This document shows, one piece after another, positions 25,750-33,530 of a stretch of 64,000 nt of DNA. Position numbers and translations under genes: made by a program. The stretch covers positions 62,001-126,000 of the forward strand of contig CAVOZH010000003.1 in the NCBI GenBank assembly GCA_963700955.1, in the 5' to 3' direction. The stretch comes from Nocardioides_C sp963700955. Lineage in GTDB: Bacteria; Actinomycetota; Actinomycetes; Propionibacteriales; Nocardioidaceae. Under the pieces are notes generated by a model, which was given only the letters and a program-made list of their open reading frames with translations, was not told the DNA's origin and did not search any database. The number at the start of each line of letters is the position of its first letter. Within the stretch, counting starts at the first letter, position 1.

Positions 25750-28170
25750 ATGAGCGCGCTGTTCCCGATCCCCCAGGCTCCTGCACCTTCCCGTGTCGAC
25801 GAGGTGACCCACGGCGACAACGGCCGGGGTGCCGAGAGCGGCCACCACGGTCGCCGCAAGACGTCCCCTGAGCAGCTGCTCGAGGGGCTCAACGAGCCGC
25901 AGCGACAGGCGGTCGAGCACGCGGGCACGCCGCTGCTGGTCGTCGCCGGCGCGGGGTCGGGCAAGACCCGGGTGCTGACCCGGCGGATCGCCTGGCTGAT
26001 CTCCGAGCGAAACGCCCACCCTGGTTCGATCCTCGCGATCACGTTCACCAACAAGGCCGCGGCCGAGATGCGTGAGCGCGTCGAGGAGCTGGTGGGCCGC
26101 CGGGCCCGGCTGATGTGGGTCTCGACCTTCCACTCCGCCTGTGTGCGCATCCTCCGCAAGGAGATCGACCGGTTCGGCTACAAGTCGTCGTTCTCCATCT
26201 ACGACGCCGCGGACTCCAAGCGGCTCATGACGCTTGTCCTGCGTGACCTCGACCTCGACCCGAAGCGCTACCAGCCCCGGGCGGTGCTCAACTGGGTCTC
26301 CAACGCGAAGAACGAGCTGCTCGACGAGGAGCAGGCGGCCAAGGACGCCAAGAACCACCTCGAGGAGACCTACGCCGAGGCGTACGCCGTGTACCAGCGG
26401 CGCCTGCGCGAGGCGAACGCTCTCGACTTCGACGACCTGATCATGACGACCGTGCACCTCTTCCAGGCATTCCCCGAGGTCCGGGAGACGTACCGGCGCC
26501 GGTTCCGCCACGTGCTCGTCGACGAGTACCAGGACACCAACCACGCCCAGTACGCCCTGATCCGGGAGCTGTGCGGCCATGCCGACGACGTGTCGGAGGC
26601 CCCCGGGATGACGGAGGGCGTCGAGCCGTCCGAGCTGATGGTCGTCGGTGACGCCGACCAGTCGATCTACGCGTTCCGTGGTGCGAACATCCGCAACATC
26701 CTGGCGTTCGAGGAGGACTTCCCGCAGGCACGCACGATCCTGCTCGAGCAGAACTACCGCTCCACCCAGACCATCCTCACCGCAGCCAACTCGGTGATCA
26801 GCAAGAACGCCGGCCGGAAGCCGAAGAACCTCTGGTCCGACGCCGGCGAGGGCGAGCAGATCGTCGGCTACGTCGCCGACGACGAGCACGACGAGGCGAG
26901 GTTCGTCGCGGAGGAGGTCGACCGGCTCACCGACGAGGGCAAGGCACGTCCCGGCGACGTCGCGGTGTTCTACCGCACCAACGCCCAGTCGCGTGTGTTC
27001 GAGGAGGTCTTCATCCGCGTCGGCCTGCCGTACAAGGTCGTCGGCGGTGTGCGCTTCTACGAGCGCAAGGAGGTCAAGGACGCGCTGGCCTACCTCAGGA
27101 TGCTGGTCAACCCGGCGGACGAGATCTCGCTGAGGCGGATCCTCAACGTTCCCAAGCGCGGCATCGGTGACCGTGCCGAGGCGTGCGTCCAGACACTCGC
27201 CCAACGGGATCGGGTCAGCTTCTGGGAGGCGTTGCGCCGGGCGGAGGAGGCTCCCGGGATCGCCAGCCGTTCCCTCAACTGCATCCGGGGGTTCGTGGAG
27301 ATGGTGGAGGAGCTCCAGTCCATGGTGGACGCGGGGGAGCGCCCCGACGTGGTGCTCGAGCAGGTGCTCGCCCGCAGCGGCTACCTCAAGGAGCTCGAGG
27401 ACTCCGACGACCCCCAGGACGAGACCCGGGTGGAGAACCTCGCCGAGCTCGTCGCCGTCGCACGCGAGTTCGCCGACTCGCCGGAGACCGAAGAGGCCGC
27501 GGCCGGGCTCGGTGACTTCCTCGAACGCGTGGCCCTGGTGGCCGACTCCGACCAGATCCCCGACACGCCGCAGGAGGGTGACGACGCCGGGGTCGTGACG
27601 CTGATGACCCTGCACACCGCGAAGGGCCTGGAGTTCCCGGTGGTGTTCCTCACCGGCTTGGAGGACGGCGTCTTCCCGCACATGCGCTCACTGGGCGACC
27701 AGACGGAGCTCGAGGAGGAGCGCCGGCTGGCCTACGTCGGGGTGACCCGTGCCCGCGAACGGCTCTACGTCTCGCGTGCTGTGGTGCGCTCGGCGTGGGG
27801 TGCGCCGTCACACAACCCCGCCTCCCGCTTCGTCGACGACCTGCCCGTGGACCTCGTCGACTGGCGACGCACCGAGGCCGCCCAGACCTCGTGGAACCGT
27901 CCGGCAGCGCCCTCGTTGTCCCGGAGAGGGGCCGACGCCGTACGACGCTTCGGCACCGCGGCCATCCGCGCCGACTCGTCGGCGAAGGCGAAGACCAGCC
28001 GGGAGATCCCGTCGCTCTCGCCGGGCGACCGGGTGGTGCACGACAGCTTCGGCATGGGAAGCGTCGTGTCGCTGGAGGGCGCAGGGGAGAACGCGGTCGC
28101 GTCCATCGACTTCGGGTCGGGCGGCGTCAAGCGCCTGCTGCTGCGCTACGCACCCGTCGAGAAGCTCTGA
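25750..28170 (+). CDS. pcrA: ATP-dependent DNA helicase PcrA/UvrD
   Basis: 806 residues, a superfamily 1A 3'-5' helicase for DNA repair and clearing of replication or transcription obstacles. Motifs run in order: Q motif LNEPQRQAV (48-56), Walker A AGAGSGKTR (66-74), TFTNKAAAEM, DEYQDTN (258-264), GDADQSIYAFRGA, EQNYRS, TLHTAKGLEFPVVF and YVGVTRARERLY. The last 50 residues (SPGDRVVHDSFGMGSVVS, SIDFGSGGVKRLLLRYAP) form the Tudor-like domain that binds RNA polymerase in PcrA. An N-terminal extension of about 45 residues is poorly conserved. It is monocistronic and faces the M23 gene. Confidence 0.95.
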   Translation: MSALFPIPQAPAPSRVDEVTHGDNGRGAESGHHGRRKTSPEQLLEGLNEPQRQAVEHAGTPLLVVAGAGSGKTRVLTRRIAWLISERNAHPGSILAITFTNKAAAEMRERVEELVGRRARLMWVSTFHSACVRILRKEIDRFGYKSSFSIYDAADSKRLMTLVLRDLDLDPKRYQPRAVLNWVSNAKNELLDEEQAAKDAKNHLEETYAEAYAVYQRRLREANALDFDDLIMTTVHLFQAFPEVRETYRRRFRHVLVDEYQDTNHAQYALIRELCGHADDVSEAPGMTEGVEPSELMVVGDADQSIYAFRGANIRNILAFEEDFPQARTILLEQNYRSTQTILTAANSVISKNAGRKPKNLWSDAGEGEQIVGYVADDEHDEARFVAEEVDRLTDEGKARPGDVAVFYRTNAQSRVFEEVFIRVGLPYKVVGGVRFYERKEVKDALAYLRMLVNPADEISLRRILNVPKRGIGDRAEACVQTLAQRDRVSFWEALRRAEEAPGIASRSLNCIRGFVEMVEELQSMVDAGERPDVVLEQVLARSGYLKELEDSDDPQDETRVENLAELVAVAREFADSPETEEAAAGLGDFLERVALVADSDQIPDTPQEGDDAGVVTLMTLHTAKGLEFPVVFLTGLEDGVFPHMRSLGDQTELEEERRLAYVGVTRARERLYVSRAVVRSAWGAPSHNPASRFVDDLPVDLVDWRRTEAAQTSWNRPAAPSLSRRGADAVRRFGTAAIRADSSAKAKTSREIPSLSPGDRVVHDSFGMGSVVSLEGAGENAVASIDFGSGGVKRLLLRYAPVEKL

Positions 28171-28260
28171 CGGGCGTCCACCCCGACTCAGCGGTTCGAC
28201 CACCGCGCCGGTCGACACCGGGCGGACGGCACCGTGCGGACTCGCGGCGCGCCGTGAAGG

Positions 28261-29541
28261 TTACGGCCGGAGGCCGTGGGCGATGAGGGCGGCCATCGGG
28301 TCGACCGGGTCGCCGGCGCCCGGGCGAACCTCGAGGTGCAGGTGCGGACCGGTGACGTTGCCGGTGGCACCGACGAGTCCGATCTGCTCTCCACCGGACA
28401 CCTCTTCGCCCACGGACGCGTTGAACGCGGAGAGGTGGCAGTACCAGATCTCGGTGCCGTCCTCGAGGCCGACGACGATCCGGTTGCCGTAGGCGCCGGA
28501 GTAGTCCGCGGATCGGACAGTGCCGTTGGCCACGGAGACGACCGGCGTGCCGGTCGGCGCGGCGAAGTCGAGGCCGGTGTGCGTGTGCGCCCACAGGCCC
28601 GAGGACTCACCGAACCCTGCGGTGAGGTGGTAGCCCACGACAGGCAGGTGCCAGGCGTTGGCCGCGATCTCCCCGGCGTACTTCTCGGCGCTGGCGGCGA
28701 GCTGGGCCAGGGCGGCGTTGCGCTCCTGTGCCTGTGCCTCGACCGCCTTCTGGAGCTTCTCGTGGGCCGCGTCCTGCAAGGCTGCCCGCTCCGAGTCGCG
28801 GCTGACCGCCTGGCTCCGGCTGTCGAGCTCGAGGCTGGAGGTGGCTGCGGAGGTGCCCGTCAGGGCGCTGGCAGGTGTGTACACCTTGGTGCTGCTGGCC
28901 GCGGCGAGGTCCTCGTTGGAATGGGTGAAGGTCACGGCGCCGGTCGCGGCGATCACGAGCGCCGCCGCACCGACGGCGGTCGGCGCTGAAGGGAGCAGGG
29001 GGAAGGGGCTCTTCCGGCCGGTGTTCCCTTCGGAACGGGCAGCGGTGCGGGCACCGCCCGAGGAGGTGGTGGCGCGGGTGCCGGTGGTCGCGGATGCGCG
29101 CGTTCCGGCGAGAGTGGCCGGACGGCCGCCGGAACGGCCGGCAACGCGGGCACCGGAGGGCGCTGCGACGCGGCCGCCGGAACGGCCGGCAACGCGGGCA
29201 CCGGAGGGAGCAGCGGCGCGGGCACCGGAGGGAGCAGCGGCGCGGGTGACTGGGGGAGTAGAAGACGAAGGGGAGGCGGTGCGTACTTCGGAAGGAGAGG
29301 GGGCGGCGGCGCGGGTGCCGGACGGTGTGGAAGGCGAGGGGCCGGAAGACTTGGCTTCGACGACTGGCCGAGCGGGCGTTTGGGCGCGACGCTGGAGGGT
29401 ACGGGCGCCTCGGGACGGCTTCACGGCCTTGCGCTTGCCGGGGCCGGAGACCGGGGTAGCGGCGGCGGCTGCGGTCAGCTCAACGCCGTCGGTGGTGCCG
29501 GTGCGCGAAGCTGAGCGCTTCGGTGCGCGGTGGTTTGCCAC
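28261..29541 (-). CDS. membrane-anchored M23 peptidoglycan endopeptidase with repetitive cytoplasmic N-terminus
   Basis: 426 residues from a GTG at 29541 after TAAGGA. Residues 1-180 are low-complexity Ala/Pro/Ser/Arg/Gly, with 16-residue units (APSGARVAGRSGGR plus two residues) near 110-142. A single membrane segment at about 188-206 puts the rest outside. A helical, Gln/Ala-rich stretch (250-292) precedes the M23 domain (300-426). Zinc ligands are His321 and Asp325 in HTHTGLD and His402 in GPHLHLE; WYCHLSAF and GLVGATGNVTG are also typical. It should cleave peptide cross-bridges in the wall. The basic tail probably contacts nucleic acid or the inner membrane face; this is inference. Confidence 0.9.
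   Translation of the reverse strand: MANHRAPKRSASRTGTTDGVELTAAAAATPVSGPGKRKAVKPSRGARTLQRRAQTPARPVVEAKSSGPSPSTPSGTRAAAPSPSEVRTASPSSSTPPVTRAAAPSGARAAAPSGARVAGRSGGRVAAPSGARVAGRSGGRPATLAGTRASATTGTRATTSSGGARTAARSEGNTGRKSPFPLLPSAPTAVGAAALVIAATGAVTFTHSNEDLAAASSTKVYTPASALTGTSAATSSLELDSRSQAVSRDSERAALQDAAHEKLQKAVEAQAQERNAALAQLAASAEKYAGEIAANAWHLPVVGYHLTAGFGESSGLWAHTHTGLDFAAPTGTPVVSVANGTVRSADYSGAYGNRIVVGLEDGTEIWYCHLSAFNASVGEEVSGGEQIGLVGATGNVTGPHLHLEVRPGAGDPVDPMAALIAHGLRP
29123..29241 (-). repeat. in-frame tandem repeats in the M23 gene
   Basis: A 38-bp block at 29123-29160 recurs exactly at 29171-29208 (48-bp period, 16 residues). It is followed by 24-bp units built on CACCGGAGGGAGCAG (8 residues). The repeats are in frame, so copy number could change without breaking the gene. 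Confidence 0.75.
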
Positions 29542-29864
29542 GAAACGGTGTCCTTACGTCGATTTGCACGCGACGTCCTACCTTAACGGACTAGTCAGGG
29601 CAGGTCGTGCGGGGTCACCTTACTTGTGGACGAGGTCACACGGGTCGGAGCGAGGACCCGCGTGTCGCCTCGGGGTTTTTGGGTCGTCTTTTCCGGTTCC
29701 TCTAACGGGGCAGGTTTCCCGGGGTCACGTCTCGTCAACCGCCGGTCTAGTCGGCTGCGCCGGGGGGTCGGTTACTCTGCGGCCAAGAGATTCCTTGTCC
29801 GTGGTCGTCCCTGCGCAAAGTCAGGGCGTGCCCGGGCACTCAGTCCAAGGTGGTGGCAGTTCTT
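29542..29864. other. 323-bp divergent promoter region without a gene
   Basis: Spacer between the M23 gene (minus) and the B12-binding subunit gene (plus). It is less GC-rich than its neighbours, carries CGGGGTCAC twice about 110 bp apart (near 29610 and 29719), and contains the hairpin described separately. No c-di-AMP riboswitch pattern is present, although M23 genes in this group sometimes have one. Promoter elements could not be assigned with confidence. Confidence 0.5.
29631..29680 (+). terminator. bulged long hairpin followed by a T-run
   Basis: The arms at 29631-29646 and 29655-29672 pair as CGAGG/CCTCG, ACAC/GTGT and GGGTC/GACCC, with one mismatch and a two-base bulge. GGGTTTTTGGG follows. 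This is the form of an intrinsic terminator on the plus strand. Because no plus-strand gene precedes it closely, it would act in the 5' leader of the B12-subunit gene (an attenuator) or end a short RNA. On the minus strand it could fold in the M23 leader. Confidence 0.45.
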
Positions 29865-30278
29865 ATGGTGGCTCCGATCCGGATCGTGGTGGCCAAGCCC
29901 GGGCTCGACGGGCACGACCGCGGTGCGAAGGTGGTCGCGCGAGCGCTGCGCGACGCGGGCAACGAGGTGATCTACACCGGCCTGCACCAGACGCCGGAGC
30001 AGATCGTCGAGACCGCCATTCAAGAGGACGCCGACGTGATCGGCCTCTCCGTGCTCTCCGGTGCTCACATGACGCTGTTCAAGAAGGTGATCGCGCTCCT
30101 CGACGAGCGCGACGCCCGCGACATCGTGGTGTTCGGAGGCGGCATCATCCCCGAGGCCGACATCCCGCTTCTCGAGGAGGCCGGCGTGGCCAAGGTGTTC
30201 ACACCGGGGGCGACCACCACAGAGATCGTCGGCTGGGTTCGTGAGAACGTCGCCGACGCCACCGGCGTCGAGGCGTAG
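29865..30278 (+). CDS. stand-alone cobalamin-binding subunit of an acyl-CoA mutase
   Basis: 137 residues from the ATG at 29865; a GTG at 29850 is an alternative. The whole protein is one B12-binding domain: VVAKPGLDGHDRGAKVV contains the D-x-H-x-x-G motif whose His coordinates cobalt, followed by VIGLSVLSGAH and IVVFGGGIIP, which surround the nucleotide tail. It matches the small subunit of two-part mutases (isobutyryl-CoA mutase IcmB type or archaeal methylmalonyl-CoA mutase), not the C-terminus of a fused enzyme. The large subunit starting at 63322 is of the matching type. The two genes are 33 kb apart, so the pairing is inferred. Confidence 0.9.
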   Translation: MVAPIRIVVAKPGLDGHDRGAKVVARALRDAGNEVIYTGLHQTPEQIVETAIQEDADVIGLSVLSGAHMTLFKKVIALLDERDARDIVVFGGGIIPEADIPLLEEAGVAKVFTPGATTTEIVGWVRENVADATGVEA

Positions 30279-30338
30279 GTCAGCGAGGCGGGCTGAGTCC
30301 CTCCCGCGCGTCGCGTACGCCGGGAAGGCGCTTGCCGC

Positions 30339-31274
30339 TCAGGCGTGATCCAGCACGTGCTCGCGCACGAGCTCGGCCAGGAGGTCGGGGTGGGTGCGTG
30401 GCACCCAGTGGCCGGTGTTGGGGCGGACCACGGTGACGTCGGAGCACAGGTGGTCGAGGTCCTCGGTGGTCAGCGCGGTCAGGAACGGGTCGCGCTTCGG
30501 CGCCACGACCAGCACCGGCAGGTCAGTGTGGCGTCGCGTCGCCCGAGCCGTCCTGTGAAGGAGGTTGGCCCGGTAGAGGTTCACGCCGTTGGCAGCGTTG
30601 TGGGACAGCTCGGGCCCCCAGGGGTTCGGTGCCGCGCCGCGACTGCTCCGCGCCGCTAGGGCAGTGAGTGCCCCGAGCACGCGGGGCGCTGTGCGCCATG
30701 CCAGCTCGGGGAGCACCGGCACCTGGAAGGCGAAGACGTACCAGGAGCGGGCGAGCTGGCGCAGTAGCCGGAGCCGTCGCCCCTGCGGGTTCCGGCTCAG
30801 GTAGGAGAGGTGGTCGATCGCAGGTCCGCTGACCGACGTGAACGACGCGATCCGCCCCTTGAGGCGGGGATCGTGGCCCTCGGCCAGGACCGCCTCCCAC
30901 AGCTGGACCGAGCCCCAGTCGTGGCCGACGAGGTGCACCCGCGCGCCCTCGGGGACCGTGGCGTCCAGCACCGCGACGAGGTCGTCGACGAGCAGCTCGG
31001 TGCGATACCCCGACGTGTCGGCGGGTACGTCGGACGCGCCGGCGCCGCGGACGTCGTAGGTCACTACATGCATGTCGCCGGCGCACAACCGGTCCACGAC
31101 CGGCCGCCACATGTCCTGGCTGTCGGGGTACCCGTGCACCAGCACGACATGGTGCACACCCGCGCGGTCGGCGGGGGCGCCGTACTCCCGAACGGCAACG
31201 GTCAGACCGGTGGAGCGGACGCTGCTCTCGCGGTGGGGTGCGGAGTGCTCGCGGGAGTCGTGGGTACCGGGCAT
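30339..31274 (-). CDS. alpha/beta hydrolase, epoxide-hydrolase-like
   Basis: 311 residues from the ATG at 31274. The oxyanion segment is LVHGYPDSQDMW, the nucleophile elbow is GHDWGS with Asp119 in place of Ser, and the catalytic His is His289 in NTGHWVPRTHPD. An Asp nucleophile points to epoxide hydrolases or haloalkane dehalogenases, which pass through an ester intermediate. The NPQGRR and ARSWYVFAFQVPVLPELAW segments form a cap domain. It has no signal peptide. It is divergent from sucC with a 133-bp spacer. Class is well supported, substrate is not. Confidence 0.85.
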   Translation of the reverse strand: MPGTHDSREHSAPHRESSVRSTGLTVAVREYGAPADRAGVHHVVLVHGYPDSQDMWRPVVDRLCAGDMHVVTYDVRGAGASDVPADTSGYRTELLVDDLVAVLDATVPEGARVHLVGHDWGSVQLWEAVLAEGHDPRLKGRIASFTSVSGPAIDHLSYLSRNPQGRRLRLLRQLARSWYVFAFQVPVLPELAWRTAPRVLGALTALAARSSRGAAPNPWGPELSHNAANGVNLYRANLLHRTARATRRHTDLPVLVVAPKRDPFLTALTTEDLDHLCSDVTVVRPNTGHWVPRTHPDLLAELVREHVLDHA

Positions 31275-31407
31275 GTGACGGACCCTACGTGGTGGTGACG
31301 CCGCTTACAGGGCTAGTGTCGGGCACGGACAATCCACCCCCGTGTGCCTACCGGTGTCGGTCGCGCACCGGGGGAGACGTGGACACCGAAAAGGACGGGT
31401 AAGACCT

Positions 31408-32571
31408 GTGGACTTGATGGAGTACCAAGCGAAGGAGCTCTTCGCGAAGCATGACGTGCCGGTCACCCTCGGCTCTGTTGTGGAGAAGGCCGAGGACGCC
31501 GCCGCAGCAGCCGAGTCGCTCGGCGGCCGCGTGGTCGTCAAGGCGCAGGTGAAGACCGGTGGCCGTGGAAAGGCCGGCGGCGTGAAGCTCGCCGAGAACC
31601 CCGACGACGCCGTCGCCCGCGCCCGGGACATCCTCGGGATGGACATCAAGGGCCACACCGTGCACCGCGTGCTCATCGCGCCGACCGCCGACATCGCGGA
31701 GGAGTACTACTTCTCCTTCCTGGTCGACCGCGCGAACCGCAACTACCTGTGCATCGCGAGCATCGAGGGTGGTGTCGAGATCGAGGAGGTCGCGAAGACC
31801 AACCCCGACGCCGTCGCGAAGATCTCCATCGACCCGGGTACCGGCGTCGACGACGCGAAGGCTGCCGAGATCGTGGCCGCCACGCGCTTCCCCGAGGCGG
31901 TCGCCGACCAGGCCAAGGACGTCGTCAAGAAGCTCTGGGACGTCTTCATCAAGGAGGACGCCAGCCTCGTCGAGGTGAACCCCCTGGTCCGTCTCGGTGA
32001 CGGCACCCTCGAGGCTCTCGACGGCAAGGTCACCCTCGACGAGAACGCCGACTTCCGTCACGAGGACCACGCGCAGTTCGAGGACAAGGCCGCGGCCGAC
32101 CCGCTCGAGGCGGAGGCGAAGGCGAAGGGCCTCAACTACGTCAAGCTCGACGGTGAGGTGGGCATCATCGGCAACGGTGCGGGTCTCGTCATGTCGACCC
32201 TCGACGTCGTGGCCTACGCCGGCGAGAAGCACTCCGGCGTCAAGCCCGCGAACTTCCTCGACATCGGCGGCGGCGCCTCGGCCCAGGTGATGGCCAACGG
32301 CCTGCACATCATCCTGAACGACCCGCAGGTCAAGAGCGTCTTCGTGAACGTCTTCGGTGGCATCACCGCCTGTGACGCGGTCGCCGACGGCATCGTCCAC
32401 GCGCTCGGCATGCTGGGCGACGAGGCGAACAAGCCGCTCGTGGTACGCCTCGACGGCAACAACGTCGAGGAGGGTCGCCGGATTCTCAACGAGGCGAACC
32501 ACCCGCTCGTGACGATGGTCGACACGATGGACGGTGCGGCTGACCGCGCCGCCGAGCTGGCTGCGAAGTAA
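31408..32571 (+). CDS. sucC: succinyl-CoA ligase, beta subunit
   Basis: 387 residues from the GTG at 31408 (reads MDLMEYQAKELF), the usual SucC start; the frame is open upstream but not protein-like. The N-terminal ATP-grasp domain has VVVKAQVKTGGRGKAGGVKL and SLVEVNPLV. The C-terminal ligase domain has GIIGNGAGLVMSTLD, ANFLDIGGGASA and VNVFGGITACD. With SucD it interconverts succinyl-CoA and succinate with nucleotide triphosphate formation in the TCA cycle. sucD follows after 11 bp and a shared terminator lies behind it. Confidence 0.97.
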   Translation: MDLMEYQAKELFAKHDVPVTLGSVVEKAEDAAAAAESLGGRVVVKAQVKTGGRGKAGGVKLAENPDDAVARARDILGMDIKGHTVHRVLIAPTADIAEEYYFSFLVDRANRNYLCIASIEGGVEIEEVAKTNPDAVAKISIDPGTGVDDAKAAEIVAATRFPEAVADQAKDVVKKLWDVFIKEDASLVEVNPLVRLGDGTLEALDGKVTLDENADFRHEDHAQFEDKAAADPLEAEAKAKGLNYVKLDGEVGIIGNGAGLVMSTLDVVAYAGEKHSGVKPANFLDIGGGASAQVMANGLHIILNDPQVKSVFVNVFGGITACDAVADGIVHALGMLGDEANKPLVVRLDGNNVEEGRRILNEANHPLVTMVDTMDGAADRAAELAAK

Positions 32572-32582
32572 GGGCAACGGAC

Positions 32583-33467
32583 ATGGCAATTTTCCTCAAC
32601 GAGAACAGCAAGGTCGTCGTCCAGGGCATGACCGGCTCGGAGGGTCAGAAGCACACCCGCCGGATGATCGCCTCGGGCACGGACATCGTCGGTGGCGTGA
32701 ACCCGAAGAAGGCCGGCCAGGAGGTCGACTTCGACGGCACCTCCGTCCCCGTGTTCGGCTCGGTCGCCGACGCGATGGAGAAGACCGGTGCTGACGTGTC
32801 GGTGGTCTTCGTCCCGCCGGCCGGCACCAAGGGAGCGGTCATCGAGGCCGTCGACGCGGGCATGCCGCTCGTCGTCGTGATCACCGAGGGCGTGCCGGTG
32901 CACGACACCGCGGAGTTCTTCGCCTACGCGCAGTCCAAGGGCACCACGCGCATCATCGGCCCGAACTGCCCCGGCCTGATCAGCCCCGGCAAGTCCAACG
33001 CCGGCATCATCCCCGCCGACATCAGCAAGGGCGGCCGCGTCGGCCTCGTGTCGAAGTCCGGCACGCTGACCTACCAGATGATGTACGAGCTTCGTGACTA
33101 CGGCTTCTCCTCCGCCGTGGGAATCGGTGGCGACCCGATCATCGGTACGACGCACATCGACTGCCTCAAGGCGTTCCAGGACGACCCGGAGACCGACGCG
33201 ATCGTGATGATCGGCGAGATCGGTGGCGACGCCGAGGAGCGCGCCGCGGCCTACATCAAGGACCACGTGACCAAGCCGGTCGTCGGCTACGTCGCCGGGT
33301 TCACCGCTCCGGAGGGCAAGACCATGGGCCACGCCGGCGCCATCGTGTCGGGCTCCTCCGGGACCGCGCAGGCCAAGAAGGAGGCCCTCGAGGCCGTGGG
33401 CGTGAAGGTCGGCAAGACGCCGTCCGAGACCGCTCAGCTCATGCGTGAGGTGCTCGAGAACCTCTGA
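32583..33467 (+). CDS. sucD: succinyl-CoA ligase, alpha subunit
   Basis: 294 residues. The N-terminal CoA-binding Rossmann domain has VVVQGMTGSEGQKHT and NPKKAGQ. IIGPNCPGLISPGKSNAGI carries the CoA-contacting Cys-Pro-Gly. The phospho-histidine is His250 in GKTMGHAGAIVSG. Length and all motifs are standard. It is the second gene of sucCD, and a strong hairpin 23 bp after its stop separates it from the convergent kynureninase gene. Confidence 0.97.
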   Translation: MAIFLNENSKVVVQGMTGSEGQKHTRRMIASGTDIVGGVNPKKAGQEVDFDGTSVPVFGSVADAMEKTGADVSVVFVPPAGTKGAVIEAVDAGMPLVVVITEGVPVHDTAEFFAYAQSKGTTRIIGPNCPGLISPGKSNAGIIPADISKGGRVGLVSKSGTLTYQMMYELRDYGFSSAVGIGGDPIIGTTHIDCLKAFQDDPETDAIVMIGEIGGDAEERAAAYIKDHVTKPVVGYVAGFTAPEGKTMGHAGAIVSGSSGTAQAKKEALEAVGVKVGKTPSETAQLMREVLENL

Positions 33468-33489
33468 CCTCCGGTCACGCTCGACAACG

Positions 33490-33527
33490 CGAAGGCCGCC
33501 GTACCCCTCGGGGTGCGGCGGCCTTCG
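33490..33527. terminator. bidirectional terminator between sucD and kynU
   Basis: A perfect 12-bp inverted repeat (CGAAGGCCGCCG at 33490-33501 with CGGCGGCCTTCG at 33516-33527), extended inwards by ACCCC/GGGGT pairing. It sits 22 bp after sucD and directly after the kynU stop on the other strand, so it can end both transcripts. Confidence 0.85.
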
Positions 33528-33530
33528 TCG

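Noticed and set aside
25252..27681. 809-codon open frame opposite pcrA
   Set aside because: It is the reverse-strand shadow of the helicase gene. Its composition is biased to Val, Leu, Gly and Arg and no domain is visible.
29122..29241. CRISPR-like repeats
   Set aside because: The repeats are in frame within the M23 gene, have no unique spacers and differ in period.
29542..29864. c-di-AMP riboswitch before the M23 gene
   Set aside because: The conserved ydaO blocks found at 56673-56869 (GGGGGACCCA, GGGGTGAA, CCCGACAGCTCACCTC) are absent on either strand here.
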